Source: Muribaculum sp. An289
GTDB taxonomy: Bacteria > Bacteroidota > Bacteroidia > Bacteroidales > UBA932
Assembly (NCBI RefSeq): GCF_002159555.1
Contig: NZ_NFIV01000007.1
Span: 1-64,000 of the forward strand
DNA length: 64,000 nucleotides
Direction: 5' to 3'
Of this stretch, positions 43,057-55,693 are shown piece after piece. Below the pieces are notes generated by a model. The model had not been told where the DNA came from. It saw only the letters and a program-made list of their open reading frames with translations, and ran no database searches. Position numbers and translations under genes: made by a program. Each line of letters opens with the position of its first letter. Within the stretch, counting starts at the first letter, position 1.

Positions 43057-44292
43057 TTGAAAATGAAAGATTCTGTAATCATTCTTGCCGGCGGAGGCCC
43101 TGCACCCGGCATAAACACTGTAATCGGAAGTATTACCAAGACATTCATATCCAAAGGATTCCGCGTATTAGGACTCCACGGAGGGTATTCCGGGCTCTTT
43201 TCCGAAAAGGCTTCTTTCGAAGAACTCGATTTCAAGATAGCCGACAGATATTTCAACAGGGGAGGCTCTTATCTGCAAATGAGCCGTTTCAAGCCTACCG
43301 ACAAGGATTTCGAGAACAATTTCAACCTTTCATTGTTCAGGGACAACAACATAAGGCTGCTCGTGACGATAGGTGGGGACGATACGGCTTCCACGGCCAA
43401 CAGGGTGGCAAAATTCCTCGAAGGGCACAGTTATCCGATACGCAACATACATGTTCCCAAAACGATAGACAACGACCTGCCTCTGCCGGACAATGCTCCG
43501 ACTTTCGGCTTCAATTCGGCCAAGGACGAGGGAGCGCGCATAGCCCGCACCATATATGAAGATGCGAGGACGTCCGGCAACTGGATGCTCGTTGCGGCGA
43601 TGGGCCGTTCGGCTGGGCACCTTGCTCTCGGAATCGGGGCCTCCTGCCATTATCCGATGATTATCATACCGGAAATGTTCGACAGGACCGGAATAACTGT
43701 CGAGAAAATCATCGCCCTCTCCATATCTTCCATCATAAAGAGGAAGATTCTCGGTATAGATTACGGTGCCGTCATGATTTCCGAGGGTGTCTTCCATGAA
43801 CTTGACAGCAAGGAACTTGAAGCACGTGGCGTAAGGTTCTCCTACGACGAGCACGGACATCCGGAGCTCGGCAAGGTCTCGAAGGCCGTGCTTTTCAACG
43901 ATATCCTTGAAAAAGAACTTAAAGACATGGGCATAAAGGTCAAGACACGCCCGGTGGAGATAGGCTACGATGTGAGGTGCAACGACCCTGTAGCATACGA
44001 CCTTACATATTGCTCGCAGCTCGGGATGGGGGTATTCGAACTGTACAATCGCGGAGAGACCGGCTGCATGGTCTATGTCGATGCTTCCGGCAAGGTTTTC
44101 CCGCTGTACCTGAAAGACTTGCAGGACGTTACCGGCAAGATACCGCCGCGCAAGGTGGACATAAACGGAGGCCTGGCAAGGAATTTCTATGACAACCTTG
44201 TCCAGTATCTGGGCCCTGAAGACTATGAAGCCGCGCGCAAATATCTTCCGGAACCGGAAAAATACGATTTCAGGAAAATACTCTGCTGGTAA
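43057..44292 (+). CDS. 6-phosphofructokinase, probably pyrophosphate-dependent
   Basis: A 411-residue group II phosphofructokinase. The active site reads GGDDTA at 106-111 and PKTIDND at 134-140. In this family aspartate after GGD (where ATP enzymes have glycine) and lysine in PKTID (where ATP enzymes have PGTID) mark the use of pyrophosphate instead of ATP. MGRSAGHLALG and the EMFD fructose-phosphate segment follow. With PPi, the step becomes reversible and saves ATP in glycolysis. It is 30 nt upstream of the amylase gene on the same strand and divergent from ligA. Confidence 0.88.
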   Translation: MKMKDSVIILAGGGPAPGINTVIGSITKTFISKGFRVLGLHGGYSGLFSEKASFEELDFKIADRYFNRGGSYLQMSRFKPTDKDFENNFNLSLFRDNNIRLLVTIGGDDTASTANRVAKFLEGHSYPIRNIHVPKTIDNDLPLPDNAPTFGFNSAKDEGARIARTIYEDARTSGNWMLVAAMGRSAGHLALGIGASCHYPMIIIPEMFDRTGITVEKIIALSISSIIKRKILGIDYGAVMISEGVFHELDSKELEARGVRFSYDEHGHPELGKVSKAVLFNDILEKELKDMGIKVKTRPVEIGYDVRCNDPVAYDLTYCSQLGMGVFELYNRGETGCMVYVDASGKVFPLYLKDLQDVTGKIPPRKVDINGGLARNFYDNLVQYLGPEDYEAARKYLPEPEKYDFRKILCW

Positions 44293-44322
44293 CCTGAAAA
44301 TGGAGACAGGCGGAACCGGCCT

Positions 44323-45897
44323 ATGGGCAAAAGGATAATATACCAGATGCTTCCGAGGTATTTCGGAAACATTTCCGCCGCCTGTATTCGCGGCGGGACA
44401 TTGGAGGAAAACGGTTGCGGGAAATTTTCGGACATCACTTCCGAAGTCCTGTGCCGCCTCCGTGACGACTTGAAAATAACCGACATCTGGTATACAGGGG
44501 TATTGGATCATGCGACGACGGTTTCCTTCGAGGGCAAACCGTCGTCTTCATTTGCCGTAGTAAAAGGACTTGCCGGTTCTCCTTATGCCATACGGGACTA
44601 CTCCGACATAGCTCCGTATCTTGCTGATAATCCTCATGACAGGATGACGGAGTTTGAGCAGTTGATTAAGCGCACGCACGATGCCGGGCTGAGGGTGATA
44701 ATGGATTTCGTGCCCAATCACGTGGCCCGCGAATACCGTTCTTCCGCCATCCCTCTCGGCGAAAACGACGACAGTTCGGTCGCATGCCGCGAGGAAAACG
44801 ATTTTCTGTACATCCCGGGAGAGTGCCTGCACCTTCCATGCGGCATTCCCGGCCACGAAGATTACCATGAATGTCCGGCAAAAGTAACCGGAAACGATTG
44901 TTACAGTGCATATCCTTCTGAAAATGATTGGTATGACACCGTCAAGCTCAATTATTGCTCCAGTCATACCGGGACATGGGACAAAATGGCGGAAACTGTA
45001 AGGTTCTGGGCTTTGAAAGGCGTGGACGGTTTCCGTTGCGACATGGCGGAAATGGTGCCTGCCGCCTTCTTTTCGTGGATGATACGTAGAGTTAAGGAAG
45101 AATTCGGCGGAAATGTCTGCTTTATCGCCGAGGTCTACGACATGTCCAGGTACAGGGAGTATTCCGAAGCCGGTTTCGACCTGCTTTACGACAAGTCCGG
45201 ACTCTACGATACATTGAGGCACATAACCGTTTCGGGAGGCCCGGCCACAGGAATCACCCGCAACTGGCAGGCCTTGGGGGATTTGCAGCCCGCCATGCTG
45301 AATTTTCTCGAAAACCATGACGAACAGAGGATAGCATCCGACTTTTTCTGCGGCAGCGCCAGAAAGGCCTTTGCGGCCCTGCATGTTTCCCTGCTTTTCA
45401 ACGATGCTCCCTTCATGATTTATTCCGGACAGGAATACGGGGAACGGGGAATGGACTCCGAAGGTTTCAGCGGTGTCGACGGACGGACAACGATATACGA
45501 TTTCTGGAGCGTAGGGACTTTGAGGCGGGCCCTGACCGGACAGTTGTCGGAAAACGAAAAATACATCTATTCCCGTTACTGCCACCTGCTTTCGGCGGCC
45601 TCCGGAAGTCCGGCGTTCTCGGAAGGGAAGGTCTTCGATCTGTGTTATGCAAACATGCAGAATCCCGATTTCAATCCCGACAGGCATTTTGCGTTTTTAA
45701 GGTACGCACCGGGGGATCTGAGACTGGTCGCTGCCAATTTTTCCGACTGTCCCGCAAGGCTCCGCATCCGGATACCGCGGCACGCTTTCGAATATTTCGG
45801 GATAGGGGAAACGCCCGGATTCAATCATGAAAACCCTGTCGACATGGAAGTCGTGGCCTGGGACGGGGCGATAGCCGTTTTCAGTACCTGCGTCTGA
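44323..45897 (+). CDS. Cytoplasmic GH13 alpha-amylase-family glycosidase
   Basis: A 524-residue glycoside hydrolase with no signal peptide. GH13 conserved regions are present: RVIMDFVPNHVA (region I), VDGFRCDMAEM with the nucleophile aspartate (II), CFIAEVYDM with the acid/base glutamate (III) and FLENHDEQRIASD (IV, transition-state aspartate). Early YQMLPRYFGN and ITDIWYTGVLDH are also typical. It probably breaks down internal maltodextrins or glycogen, feeding glucose into glycolysis with the neighbouring PPi-phosphofructokinase. Its end overlaps the convergent methyltransferase gene by 17 nt. Confidence 0.9.
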   Translation: MGKRIIYQMLPRYFGNISAACIRGGTLEENGCGKFSDITSEVLCRLRDDLKITDIWYTGVLDHATTVSFEGKPSSSFAVVKGLAGSPYAIRDYSDIAPYLADNPHDRMTEFEQLIKRTHDAGLRVIMDFVPNHVAREYRSSAIPLGENDDSSVACREENDFLYIPGECLHLPCGIPGHEDYHECPAKVTGNDCYSAYPSENDWYDTVKLNYCSSHTGTWDKMAETVRFWALKGVDGFRCDMAEMVPAAFFSWMIRRVKEEFGGNVCFIAEVYDMSRYREYSEAGFDLLYDKSGLYDTLRHITVSGGPATGITRNWQALGDLQPAMLNFLENHDEQRIASDFFCGSARKAFAALHVSLLFNDAPFMIYSGQEYGERGMDSEGFSGVDGRTTIYDFWSVGTLRRALTGQLSENEKYIYSRYCHLLSAASGSPAFSEGKVFDLCYANMQNPDFNPDRHFAFLRYAPGDLRLVAANFSDCPARLRIRIPRHAFEYFGIGETPGFNHENPVDMEVVAWDGAIAVFSTCV

Positions 45898-46657
45898 ATT
45901 CCGAGCAGGTTATGGCGGTCGCCGCCGCCACATTGAGGGACTCGCCTCCGCATTTTCCGAAAGGAGGGATGAAAAGCCTTCTGCCTATATTGGAGGCTGT
46001 CTGCCGGGAAATTCCGTCGGATTCCGAACCCATCACTATCATTTCCGGGCTCTCCGACATTAGGTCTGCCTTGTATATGTCCTCCCCGTCGAGGAAGGTA
46101 CCGAATACCGGGATTCCGTTTTTGCCGAGAATCCCGCACAGCGAAGCGAGGTCGGTATATGCGAACCTTACCCTGAATATCGCACCCATAGTGGCCTGGA
46201 CTACCTTGGGGTTGAATATGTCCACGCTTCCTTCGGAGGCGAATACGGCATTTATCCCGAACCAGTCGGCTATCCTTATTATCGTCCCGGCATTTCCTGG
46301 ATCGCGTATGCCGTCGAGCCCGAGATACAGCGGGACAGTATTTCCGGACTTTCCGTTTCCGACACCGCTTGCGGAATCCAGGATGGAGGTAGCCGCTTCC
46401 CGGGCGGCAATCCGGCCGCGCCCTTCGGGCATCCTCACCACGGCAAGGGCCGGAGAAGGGGACGACAGGCATGATATGCGGGACATGGCTTCCTCCCCGA
46501 TTTCATCAGCGCGGTAAACAGCTTCGATGCCGAAACCGGAAGCAAGCGCCTCGGCCACCAGTTTTTCACCTTCGCAGATGAAAAGCCCCGTTTCATCGCG
46601 GAATTTTTTCTGCGACAGTGAACGTATGGATTTTATTTCGTTTTTCGTCAGCGGCAT
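45881..46657 (-). CDS. TrmH/SpoU-family RNA 2'-O-methyltransferase
   Basis: A 258-residue SPOUT methyltransferase. An N-terminal substrate-binding segment (NEIKSIRSLSQKKFRDETGLFICEGEKLVAEAL) precedes the knot domain with LGLDGIRDPGNAGTIIRIADWFG, MIVMGSESDGIS and IPPFGKCGGESLNVAAATAI, the three TrmH motifs. The substrate could be 23S rRNA (RlmB-like) or tRNA. In Bacteroidota this gene often stands back to back with a TamA-like gene as here; the two share a compact divergent promoter at 46680-46700. Confidence 0.92.
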   Translation of the reverse strand: MPLTKNEIKSIRSLSQKKFRDETGLFICEGEKLVAEALASGFGIEAVYRADEIGEEAMSRISCLSSPSPALAVVRMPEGRGRIAAREAATSILDSASGVGNGKSGNTVPLYLGLDGIRDPGNAGTIIRIADWFGINAVFASEGSVDIFNPKVVQATMGAIFRVRFAYTDLASLCGILGKNGIPVFGTFLDGEDIYKADLMSESPEMIVMGSESDGISRQTASNIGRRLFIPPFGKCGGESLNVAAATAITCSEFRRRY

Positions 46658-46679
46658 ACCCGGTTTTTTAGGATTATCT

Positions 46680-46700
46680 GCAAAAATAAGCTATTTTTGC
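46680..46700. promoter_or_regulatory. Palindromic divergent promoter between the TrmH and TamL-like genes
   Basis: GCAAAAATA (46680-46688) and TATTTTTGC (46692-46700) are perfect inverted repeats separated by AGC. Each half is a TAnnTTTG minus-7 box pointing outward. The extreme closeness means polymerase binding at one probably blocks the other. Confidence 0.5.
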
Positions 46701-46731
46701 ATAATTTGTGACTTTCGGTTAAAGGATTCGC

Positions 46732-50326
<3,595 letters not shown>

Positions 50327-50346
50327 CAGCTTCCAAGAAGTTTTAA

Positions 50347-50380
50347 AGAGGGCGAGTCTGACTTTTGACCCGCCCTCTCT
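50347..50380. terminator. Bidirectional terminator after eno
   Basis: AGAGGGCG (50347-50354) pairs with CGCCCTCT (50371-50378). T-rich on the plus side (CTTTGATTT) and T/A-rich on the minus side, so it can end both eno and the convergent lipoprotein gene. Confidence 0.7.
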
Positions 50381-50421
50381 TTGATTTGGCTACTTCGAAG
50401 ATATTTCAGGAAATGGCTCCT

Positions 50422-51621
50422 TTAAAATCCCAAAACGCAGCGCGCTCCAAAGTAATAATACTTGTAGTACCAAAATGAATGGATGAATGATGCATTGTCG
50501 AATATTATCACTCTTGCCTGATTTGATGATGCCTGAGACGAAGTCCACAATTGATTAGTCACAGGATCGAACATTGTCTTGTCATCGTCCGCCACTTTCT
50601 CAAAGTTAGCATTCATGAGTTCAGGAACGTCTCCTTTCCCCAACCAGAAAAAGTTTCCAGTTTCACCGTCGAAAAATGAAGAAGTGGTATTAAGTGTCGC
50701 ACCTGCAAGGTTTCTCAGGATATCGAACCATTGTCCGGTTGCAGGGAGGTACCAGCCGGTACTCGTCTCAGGGGCGGCAACGGTTTCATTGAAGTCCACG
50801 GCATCCTTGAATATCGGATAGTATCCGGCTTCATAATCGGCGGCACGTTCTTCCTGAATCAGTTTTGTGTAGAGGTAACCGTCTATGTCGGCATCGGAAA
50901 GTTCGTAAGATGCGTAATAATCATCCACGACATAGGCATACGGGATTCCTATTTCCCTTTCATCACGGTCCCATCCTTGGGTCGCCGCATCATAAAACCA
51001 CATATTGCTGTATGTGATATCTCCGACGTGCTTTGTGGCCATTACCGAACCGTGAGGCTCGATACCTTTATCAATGAGAGCCTGCTTCTCCGCCGCCCCC
51101 ATGCGTGTCGTGTCTGTTGAATAGACTATGCCGATAACATCGTGGGAAGCTACAGTGGCCGCATCCGTCGATACATCAAGCAATGAGCCGTCTGACAGAT
51201 AAAAATCTCCCACGGTTGCCTGCGACGGAAATTTGTTGCCGCCGTACACCTGCACGACACATGTATCTTTTACATTGGCAGATTCAACGAATATGGATGT
51301 CCTGCCGGAACCTGTCGCGGTAACTGTACCGTTTTCGTCCACAGTGGCAATTGAGGTGTCATCGCTGGTATATGATATATTTTCAACCTCCGCATTTTCA
51401 GGCAAGACTGTCACCGTCAGTGTAAGATTGTCTCCGATAAGCATCTCGGCCGAAGTCGGATCCACTGATATGGACTCGATCTCAACAGGTTCTTCTACCT
51501 CGGTAGTATCGCCTCCGGGAACTTCCGGTCCCGGTTTTTCCGTGTTATTCTTTTCGCAGGATATTGTCGACAATGAAACGGCAATGAATGCGATTGCAAT
51601 GATAAATAATGACTTTTTCAT
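50422..51621 (-). CDS. Ig-like lipoprotein with DUF1566/Fib_succ_major-like C-terminus, paralogue 1
   Basis: A 399-residue lipoprotein with lipobox Cys22 in ALSTISC-type context (AVSLSTISC). An acidic linker rich in Pro, Glu and Thr follows. A bacterial Ig-like (Big_2) domain lies at about 48-125 (IESISVDPTSAEMLIGDNLTL, DTSIATVDENGTVTATGSG). The C-terminal 270 residues start KFPSQATVGDFYLSDGSLL and contain STGWYLPATGQWFDILRNLAG and QLWTSSQASSNQARVIIFD, ending RCVLGF. The YLP..GQ(W/F) and WTSS pattern resembles DUF1566 and Fibrobacter major-paralogous domains. It is the third of three tandem paralogues on this strand. Surface adhesion is a guess. Confidence 0.78.
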   Translation of the reverse strand: MKKSLFIIAIAFIAVSLSTISCEKNNTEKPGPEVPGGDTTEVEEPVEIESISVDPTSAEMLIGDNLTLTVTVLPENAEVENISYTSDDTSIATVDENGTVTATGSGRTSIFVESANVKDTCVVQVYGGNKFPSQATVGDFYLSDGSLLDVSTDAATVASHDVIGIVYSTDTTRMGAAEKQALIDKGIEPHGSVMATKHVGDITYSNMWFYDAATQGWDRDEREIGIPYAYVVDDYYASYELSDADIDGYLYTKLIQEERAADYEAGYYPIFKDAVDFNETVAAPETSTGWYLPATGQWFDILRNLAGATLNTTSSFFDGETGNFFWLGKGDVPELMNANFEKVADDDKTMFDPVTNQLWTSSQASSNQARVIIFDNASFIHSFWYYKYYYFGARCVLGF

Positions 51622-51778
51622 ATCAAAATAACTTTAATAATGTGAATTGATTTTAAACTGTTCTTGTTATTCGCGCCCGGCCTCGGCTTGGTTCAAACAA
51701 ATTTGTCCTCTGCTCCCGGCTTGCGGTTTAAAAATAATGACTGACGCGGTCGTGCTTGTTGTCAAGTTGTGTTTGTTG

Positions 51779-52918
51779 TCAAAATGAGCCGAATGTCAGT
51801 ATAGGCCTTACCAGATATGACTCGTTTTTATTTGCTTTCATGCATATTACACTCCATCCGTTATCAAGATATACATAACGGGCCTGGGTAGATGAAGATG
51901 TCGTGGAAGTCCAATACACCCCAGTATCATTAACAGGATCCTTCAGGTTATCGGAAACTTTATCCATGGAAGCATTTATCGCCTCCACTATGCCTGTTAT
52001 GTTTTCCCACATAAAATCATCATCGTTGATCGGCAGCATATTGCTTTCGTCAAACCTGATATCGGCGAAATTGCGTATGATTTCAAAGAACTGGCCGCAT
52101 GACGGGAGGTACCATGGCGTGGCATTTTCAGGTACTGGGACATAGTCATTGTACTCATCGGCCGCCAGCATGGCTGGATAATATCCCGCATTATATGCAT
52201 CCGTCCGGAATTCTTTTACAAGGCATGTTTTTTCAAACCCGCTGAAATCCGCATCTGAAAGTTCGAAAGTCCCGTAAGAATCCCCTTCTACCAATGCATC
52301 GGTGAAGCCTATTTCCGTTTCATCCCTGAGGTAGGCCCCTGTATAAGGGTCCTTGTACCACATCTGCGAGGTTTCGGAAGCCTCTTTCAGGGCCATGACA
52401 AAACCCCTCGCCATGATTACGCCGTTATCCGACAGATAGCCGGCATCGTATTCGGGAATCTTCCTCAAATCCACACAGAACACGATTCCTATTACGTCAG
52501 CATTGCGGACGGTCTCAGCATCGGCATCTTTCGAAAGTATGGAACCGTCGGCCAGGAAGAAGTCTCCGGGCACGATACGTGAAGGAAGGGTACGGTCGGG
52601 CTGTACGGTTACATTGCAACTGTCCCTGACTCCTCCTGCTTCCGCTATGACCGTGGCTGAGCCTTCGGACACTGCCTTGACAAGCCCTGTCGCATCCACG
52701 GTGGCTACTTCAGAATCGGAGGAAGACCATGAAACGGCGGCACCGGAAGGTATCGTTTGGGCTTCAAGGCGCAACGAATCCCCGGTTTTCAACTGTATGT
52801 CGCTTTCACTGATTGTAACGGAAACCACATCGGAGCCGTTCCCTTCGCATGACAATACCATGAGGCAGGCCGCCGCGATGGCAGCCGGAAAAGAAAAATA
52901 TTTTTTCATGTCAGCCAT
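51779..52918 (-). CDS. Ig-like lipoprotein, paralogue 2
   Basis: A 379-residue paralogue with signal peptide KYFSFPAAIAAACLMVLSC (lipobox Cys24) and almost no linker. The Big_2 domain (VSVTISESDIQLKTGDSLRL, SDSEVATVDATGLVKAVSEG) is followed by the shared C-terminal domain (PSRIVPGDFFLADGSIL, TPWYLPSCGQFFEIIRNFA, VYWTSTTSSSTQARYVYLD). It ends RPILTFGSF rather than RCVLGF. It starts 3 nt after the stop of paralogue 3, so the two are co-transcribed. Confidence 0.78.
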   Translation of the reverse strand: MADMKKYFSFPAAIAAACLMVLSCEGNGSDVVSVTISESDIQLKTGDSLRLEAQTIPSGAAVSWSSSDSEVATVDATGLVKAVSEGSATVIAEAGGVRDSCNVTVQPDRTLPSRIVPGDFFLADGSILSKDADAETVRNADVIGIVFCVDLRKIPEYDAGYLSDNGVIMARGFVMALKEASETSQMWYKDPYTGAYLRDETEIGFTDALVEGDSYGTFELSDADFSGFEKTCLVKEFRTDAYNAGYYPAMLAADEYNDYVPVPENATPWYLPSCGQFFEIIRNFADIRFDESNMLPINDDDFMWENITGIVEAINASMDKVSDNLKDPVNDTGVYWTSTTSSSTQARYVYLDNGWSVICMKANKNESYLVRPILTFGSF

Positions 52919-52921
52919 GTT

Positions 52922-54133
52922 TTAAAATCCCAGAACACACAGCACGTTCATGTATTCCATCTTATAATATCTGTAACAGCATGAGAATCCGTTGTCATCC
53001 AATGAAATGAAACGGGTTTCGCTTGGTGATGCCACGGATGAGGTCCAGAACATCATTCCGCTGCCGATGAATTCCGAATGTTCCTTTACCGGCTCAAGGA
53101 TATTGTTGATATTCGTGGACAAAGGTCCGAGCTGCATCCAGTAAAAGTCTTCATTGCCTTCGGGAACAAGGTTGTTTTCCTCGACACTTCCCTTGGCGAG
53201 GCCCCTCAGTATATCGAACCACTGTCCGTTTGAAGGCAGGTACCAACCCGTGGATATTTCAGGCGAAGGGACACTTTCCTCGAACTCAGCCACATAAGTA
53301 AATACCTGGTAATATCCGGCAGCCAGTTCCTTTGCCCGGAGCTCCTTTATCTGGTTATAGTACATGTATCCGTTCAAATCCTCGTTGGCCATGCGGTAGG
53401 TAGCCACAGGGTCGTCATATACGATGATATTCGGCATCCCGATTTCTTCTTCGTTCAATGTAAAATCATAGGTATCGGTATAGTACCAGCGCAATGGCTC
53501 CGGAGCCTGTTTTGCCGACATTACCAGACCGTTGGGCTCTATGCCCTTTTCCCAAAGAGCCTTCTTTTCGAATCCGCTCATGCGGCTCGTATCCGTACAG
53601 AAGACCACACCTATGACATCCATGGCACCGATTTCGGCACGGGAAGAGTTCTGGGAAAGGATGGAGCCGTCGGAAAGATAATAATCCCCGATGTATGCCT
53701 TCTCAGGTTTCTTGTCTCCCATGAATACGGTCACCTTGCATTCGGCCGAATAATCCCCGGCCGCAAGCCTTATGACGGTTTTTCCCGGGGACACGGCGCT
53801 TACTTCGCCTTCAGGGCTTACCGTGGCGACGGATTCGTCATCGGAGGACCATACGGGAGCATCCGCAAGTTCCGGTGTTTCAGGTGAAAAAGACCAGGAA
53901 AGAGTTGTGCTTTCACTGCGCAAGAGGTACAGTAACGACGGTTCGACACCAAGAGCATAGACGATGGTAGTGTCCTTGCCCGGCTCTTCCGTTGAAGTCG
54001 TATCCGTGGTCGGATCATCATTTCCGCCCGGATCGATTGCAGGCTTTTCGCAGGATGCCGCAAGAAGGCCGCCTGCAAAAAGCAGTAGCATTAAAAACCG
54101 GTTTTTCGATTTCATTTTGAATTGTTTTTTCAT
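52922..54133 (-). CDS. Ig-like lipoprotein, paralogue 3 (first of the operon)
   Basis: A 403-residue paralogue with signal FLMLLLFAGGLLAASC (lipobox Cys28) and a Gly/Asp/Thr/Glu-rich linker (PGGNDDPTTDTTSTEEPG). The Big_2 domain is divergent (SLLYLLRSESTTLSWSF, SDDESVATVSPEGEVSAVSPG). The C-terminal domain has KAYIGDYYLSDGSIL, STGWYLPSNGQWFDILRGLA and MFWTSSVASPSETRFISLD and ends LCVLGF. Being the first gene of the run, it carries the upstream promoter region (54134-54271), in which no clear box pair is seen. Confidence 0.78.
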   Translation of the reverse strand: MKKQFKMKSKNRFLMLLLFAGGLLAASCEKPAIDPGGNDDPTTDTTSTEEPGKDTTIVYALGVEPSLLYLLRSESTTLSWSFSPETPELADAPVWSSDDESVATVSPEGEVSAVSPGKTVIRLAAGDYSAECKVTVFMGDKKPEKAYIGDYYLSDGSILSQNSSRAEIGAMDVIGVVFCTDTSRMSGFEKKALWEKGIEPNGLVMSAKQAPEPLRWYYTDTYDFTLNEEEIGMPNIIVYDDPVATYRMANEDLNGYMYYNQIKELRAKELAAGYYQVFTYVAEFEESVPSPEISTGWYLPSNGQWFDILRGLAKGSVEENNLVPEGNEDFYWMQLGPLSTNINNILEPVKEHSEFIGSGMMFWTSSVASPSETRFISLDDNGFSCCYRYYKMEYMNVLCVLGF

Positions 54134-54271
54134 CCCTTGTGCCCTTAGGGATACTCAATCTCATAAAAGAGGGGCACACCCAGGAAAAACACGCCTGGCA
54201 CCTTTTATTACTACAAACTTAGGCAAAAAAAAGACAACGTCAAAAAAACCGATGCTGAAAATAAAGGGGGC

Positions 54272-55609
54272 TCACACTCTTTTTCCCGCCCATTTGCCTT
54301 TCCTGATGTAGGAATAGCTCAATATGCCTATGAGTATGTAATATACATGCTCGGTAGTCCAGCATAACGAGACGTCGAGATGCAGCTGCAATGTGACGAA
54401 GGCGCTGTAGGCGAGGTATACGGCAAGGGTGCCGATTTCAAGCGCAAAGGCTTTCCGTGTGTTGCCGGTACCTGAGACGGACTGGAAAAGTATATTGCCT
54501 GGTACGGTGAAGAGCAGCGAAGTGCAGAACACCCATACGGAAGGGGCGACGGCCTCATACAGTGACGGTATATTGGTGTAAATCCTGGCGAAAGTCTGCG
54601 GAAATGCAGAAAAAAGTATTGCAAGCGGGATGGCGAACATGTATGCCATCCCAATGATTCTCTTGATGGTAGGCATCACTTCCTCCTGTCTTGCGGCTCC
54701 GATGAGATTGCTTGTGATCGAACTGCATGTCGAAGAAAACGCGGTTATAATCATGAAAACTATGCTCGCGATGTTCCTGACGATGTTGGTTATGGCCAGC
54801 GGATGCTCGCCGAGATGTTCTACGAAGATGATGAAGGCGAACCAGGTGGAAAATGATATGAAATTCTGGATCATCGTCCAGAAGGATATTTTCAGGATGT
54901 TGCCCTGCATTGCCGCGGAAGGCTTGTAGACAGTGTCCAGACCGTATTTCCGGCAATTTATCCTGTATTTGGTATATATGATGAAAAATGCCAGCGACAC
55001 GGCTTCGGCGAGTACGGAGCCGATTGCCGCCCCCGATATGCCCATTGCGGGCAGACCGAGTTTCCCGAATACGAGTATCCAGTTGAACAGCACATTCGAC
55101 AGTACCATCACAATCGAGTTGAGCGTAAGTGTCTTCGTTTGTGTCGTACCGACAAAGAACGCCCTGAACATGGCGGCGGCGAATGAAAATATCAGGCCGA
55201 AAACCCTGTATTTGATATAATCCTTTGCGGCGGAGGCCACTTCCGGAGACGAAACCGCGATATCCAGCAATCTGCCCGAAAAGAGTAGGGACAGGCCCAG
55301 CATCGCCAGGGCAATCGCAAGTATGATGTACATGCCCTGGAAGAAAACATTCCCTATTTCCCCGTAATTGCCTTCGCCGTTCCTGCGGGCGATGATTATC
55401 TGCGAACCGATGCTGAAACCGAAGCCCATCATGAATATCATCATGTAGAATACAGAACCTATGGCCGAGGCTCCGAGCTCCACTTCTCCGACCCTTCCCA
55501 TGAATGCCGTATCCGTCATGCCTATGAGCTGTTCCATAAGCAGACAGATCATGATAGGGTAGGCTATTTTCCAGATATCCTTTTTCTTATAGGTAATTTC
55601 AGCGGACAT
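54272..55609 (-). CDS. MATE-family multidrug efflux transporter
   Basis: A 445-residue membrane protein with about 12 hydrophobic segments and the MATE family landmarks: IAYPIMICLLMEQLIGMTDTAFMGRVGEVELGASAIG at the start, GFGFSIGSQIIIARRNGEG in helix 2-3 and IRNIASIVFMIITAFSSTCSSITSNLIGA in the second half. It would export cationic drugs or dyes using a sodium or proton gradient. It is transcribed singly; a hairpin in 55624-55664 separates it from the protease gene upstream. Confidence 0.92.
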   Translation of the reverse strand: MSAEITYKKKDIWKIAYPIMICLLMEQLIGMTDTAFMGRVGEVELGASAIGSVFYMMIFMMGFGFSIGSQIIIARRNGEGNYGEIGNVFFQGMYIILAIALAMLGLSLLFSGRLLDIAVSSPEVASAAKDYIKYRVFGLIFSFAAAMFRAFFVGTTQTKTLTLNSIVMVLSNVLFNWILVFGKLGLPAMGISGAAIGSVLAEAVSLAFFIIYTKYRINCRKYGLDTVYKPSAAMQGNILKISFWTMIQNFISFSTWFAFIIFVEHLGEHPLAITNIVRNIASIVFMIITAFSSTCSSITSNLIGAARQEEVMPTIKRIIGMAYMFAIPLAILFSAFPQTFARIYTNIPSLYEAVAPSVWVFCTSLLFTVPGNILFQSVSGTGNTRKAFALEIGTLAVYLAYSAFVTLQLHLDVSLCWTTEHVYYILIGILSYSYIRKGKWAGKRV

Positions 55610-55623
55610 TGTTCATGATTGAT

Positions 55624-55664
55624 AAAAAAACGGGGGAACAGCACATGCAAAAACTGTTCCCCCG
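55624..55664 (-). terminator. Terminator of the tricorn-like protease gene
   Basis: CGGGGGAACAG (55631-55641) and CTGTTCCCCCG (55654-55664) form a perfect 11-bp stem with a 12-nt loop. On the minus strand it is followed by seven T (plus 55624-55630), 30 nt after the gene's stop. Confidence 0.9.
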
Positions 55665-55693
55665 CATCAAATACTGTTAGAAAAGCCGGAAAA

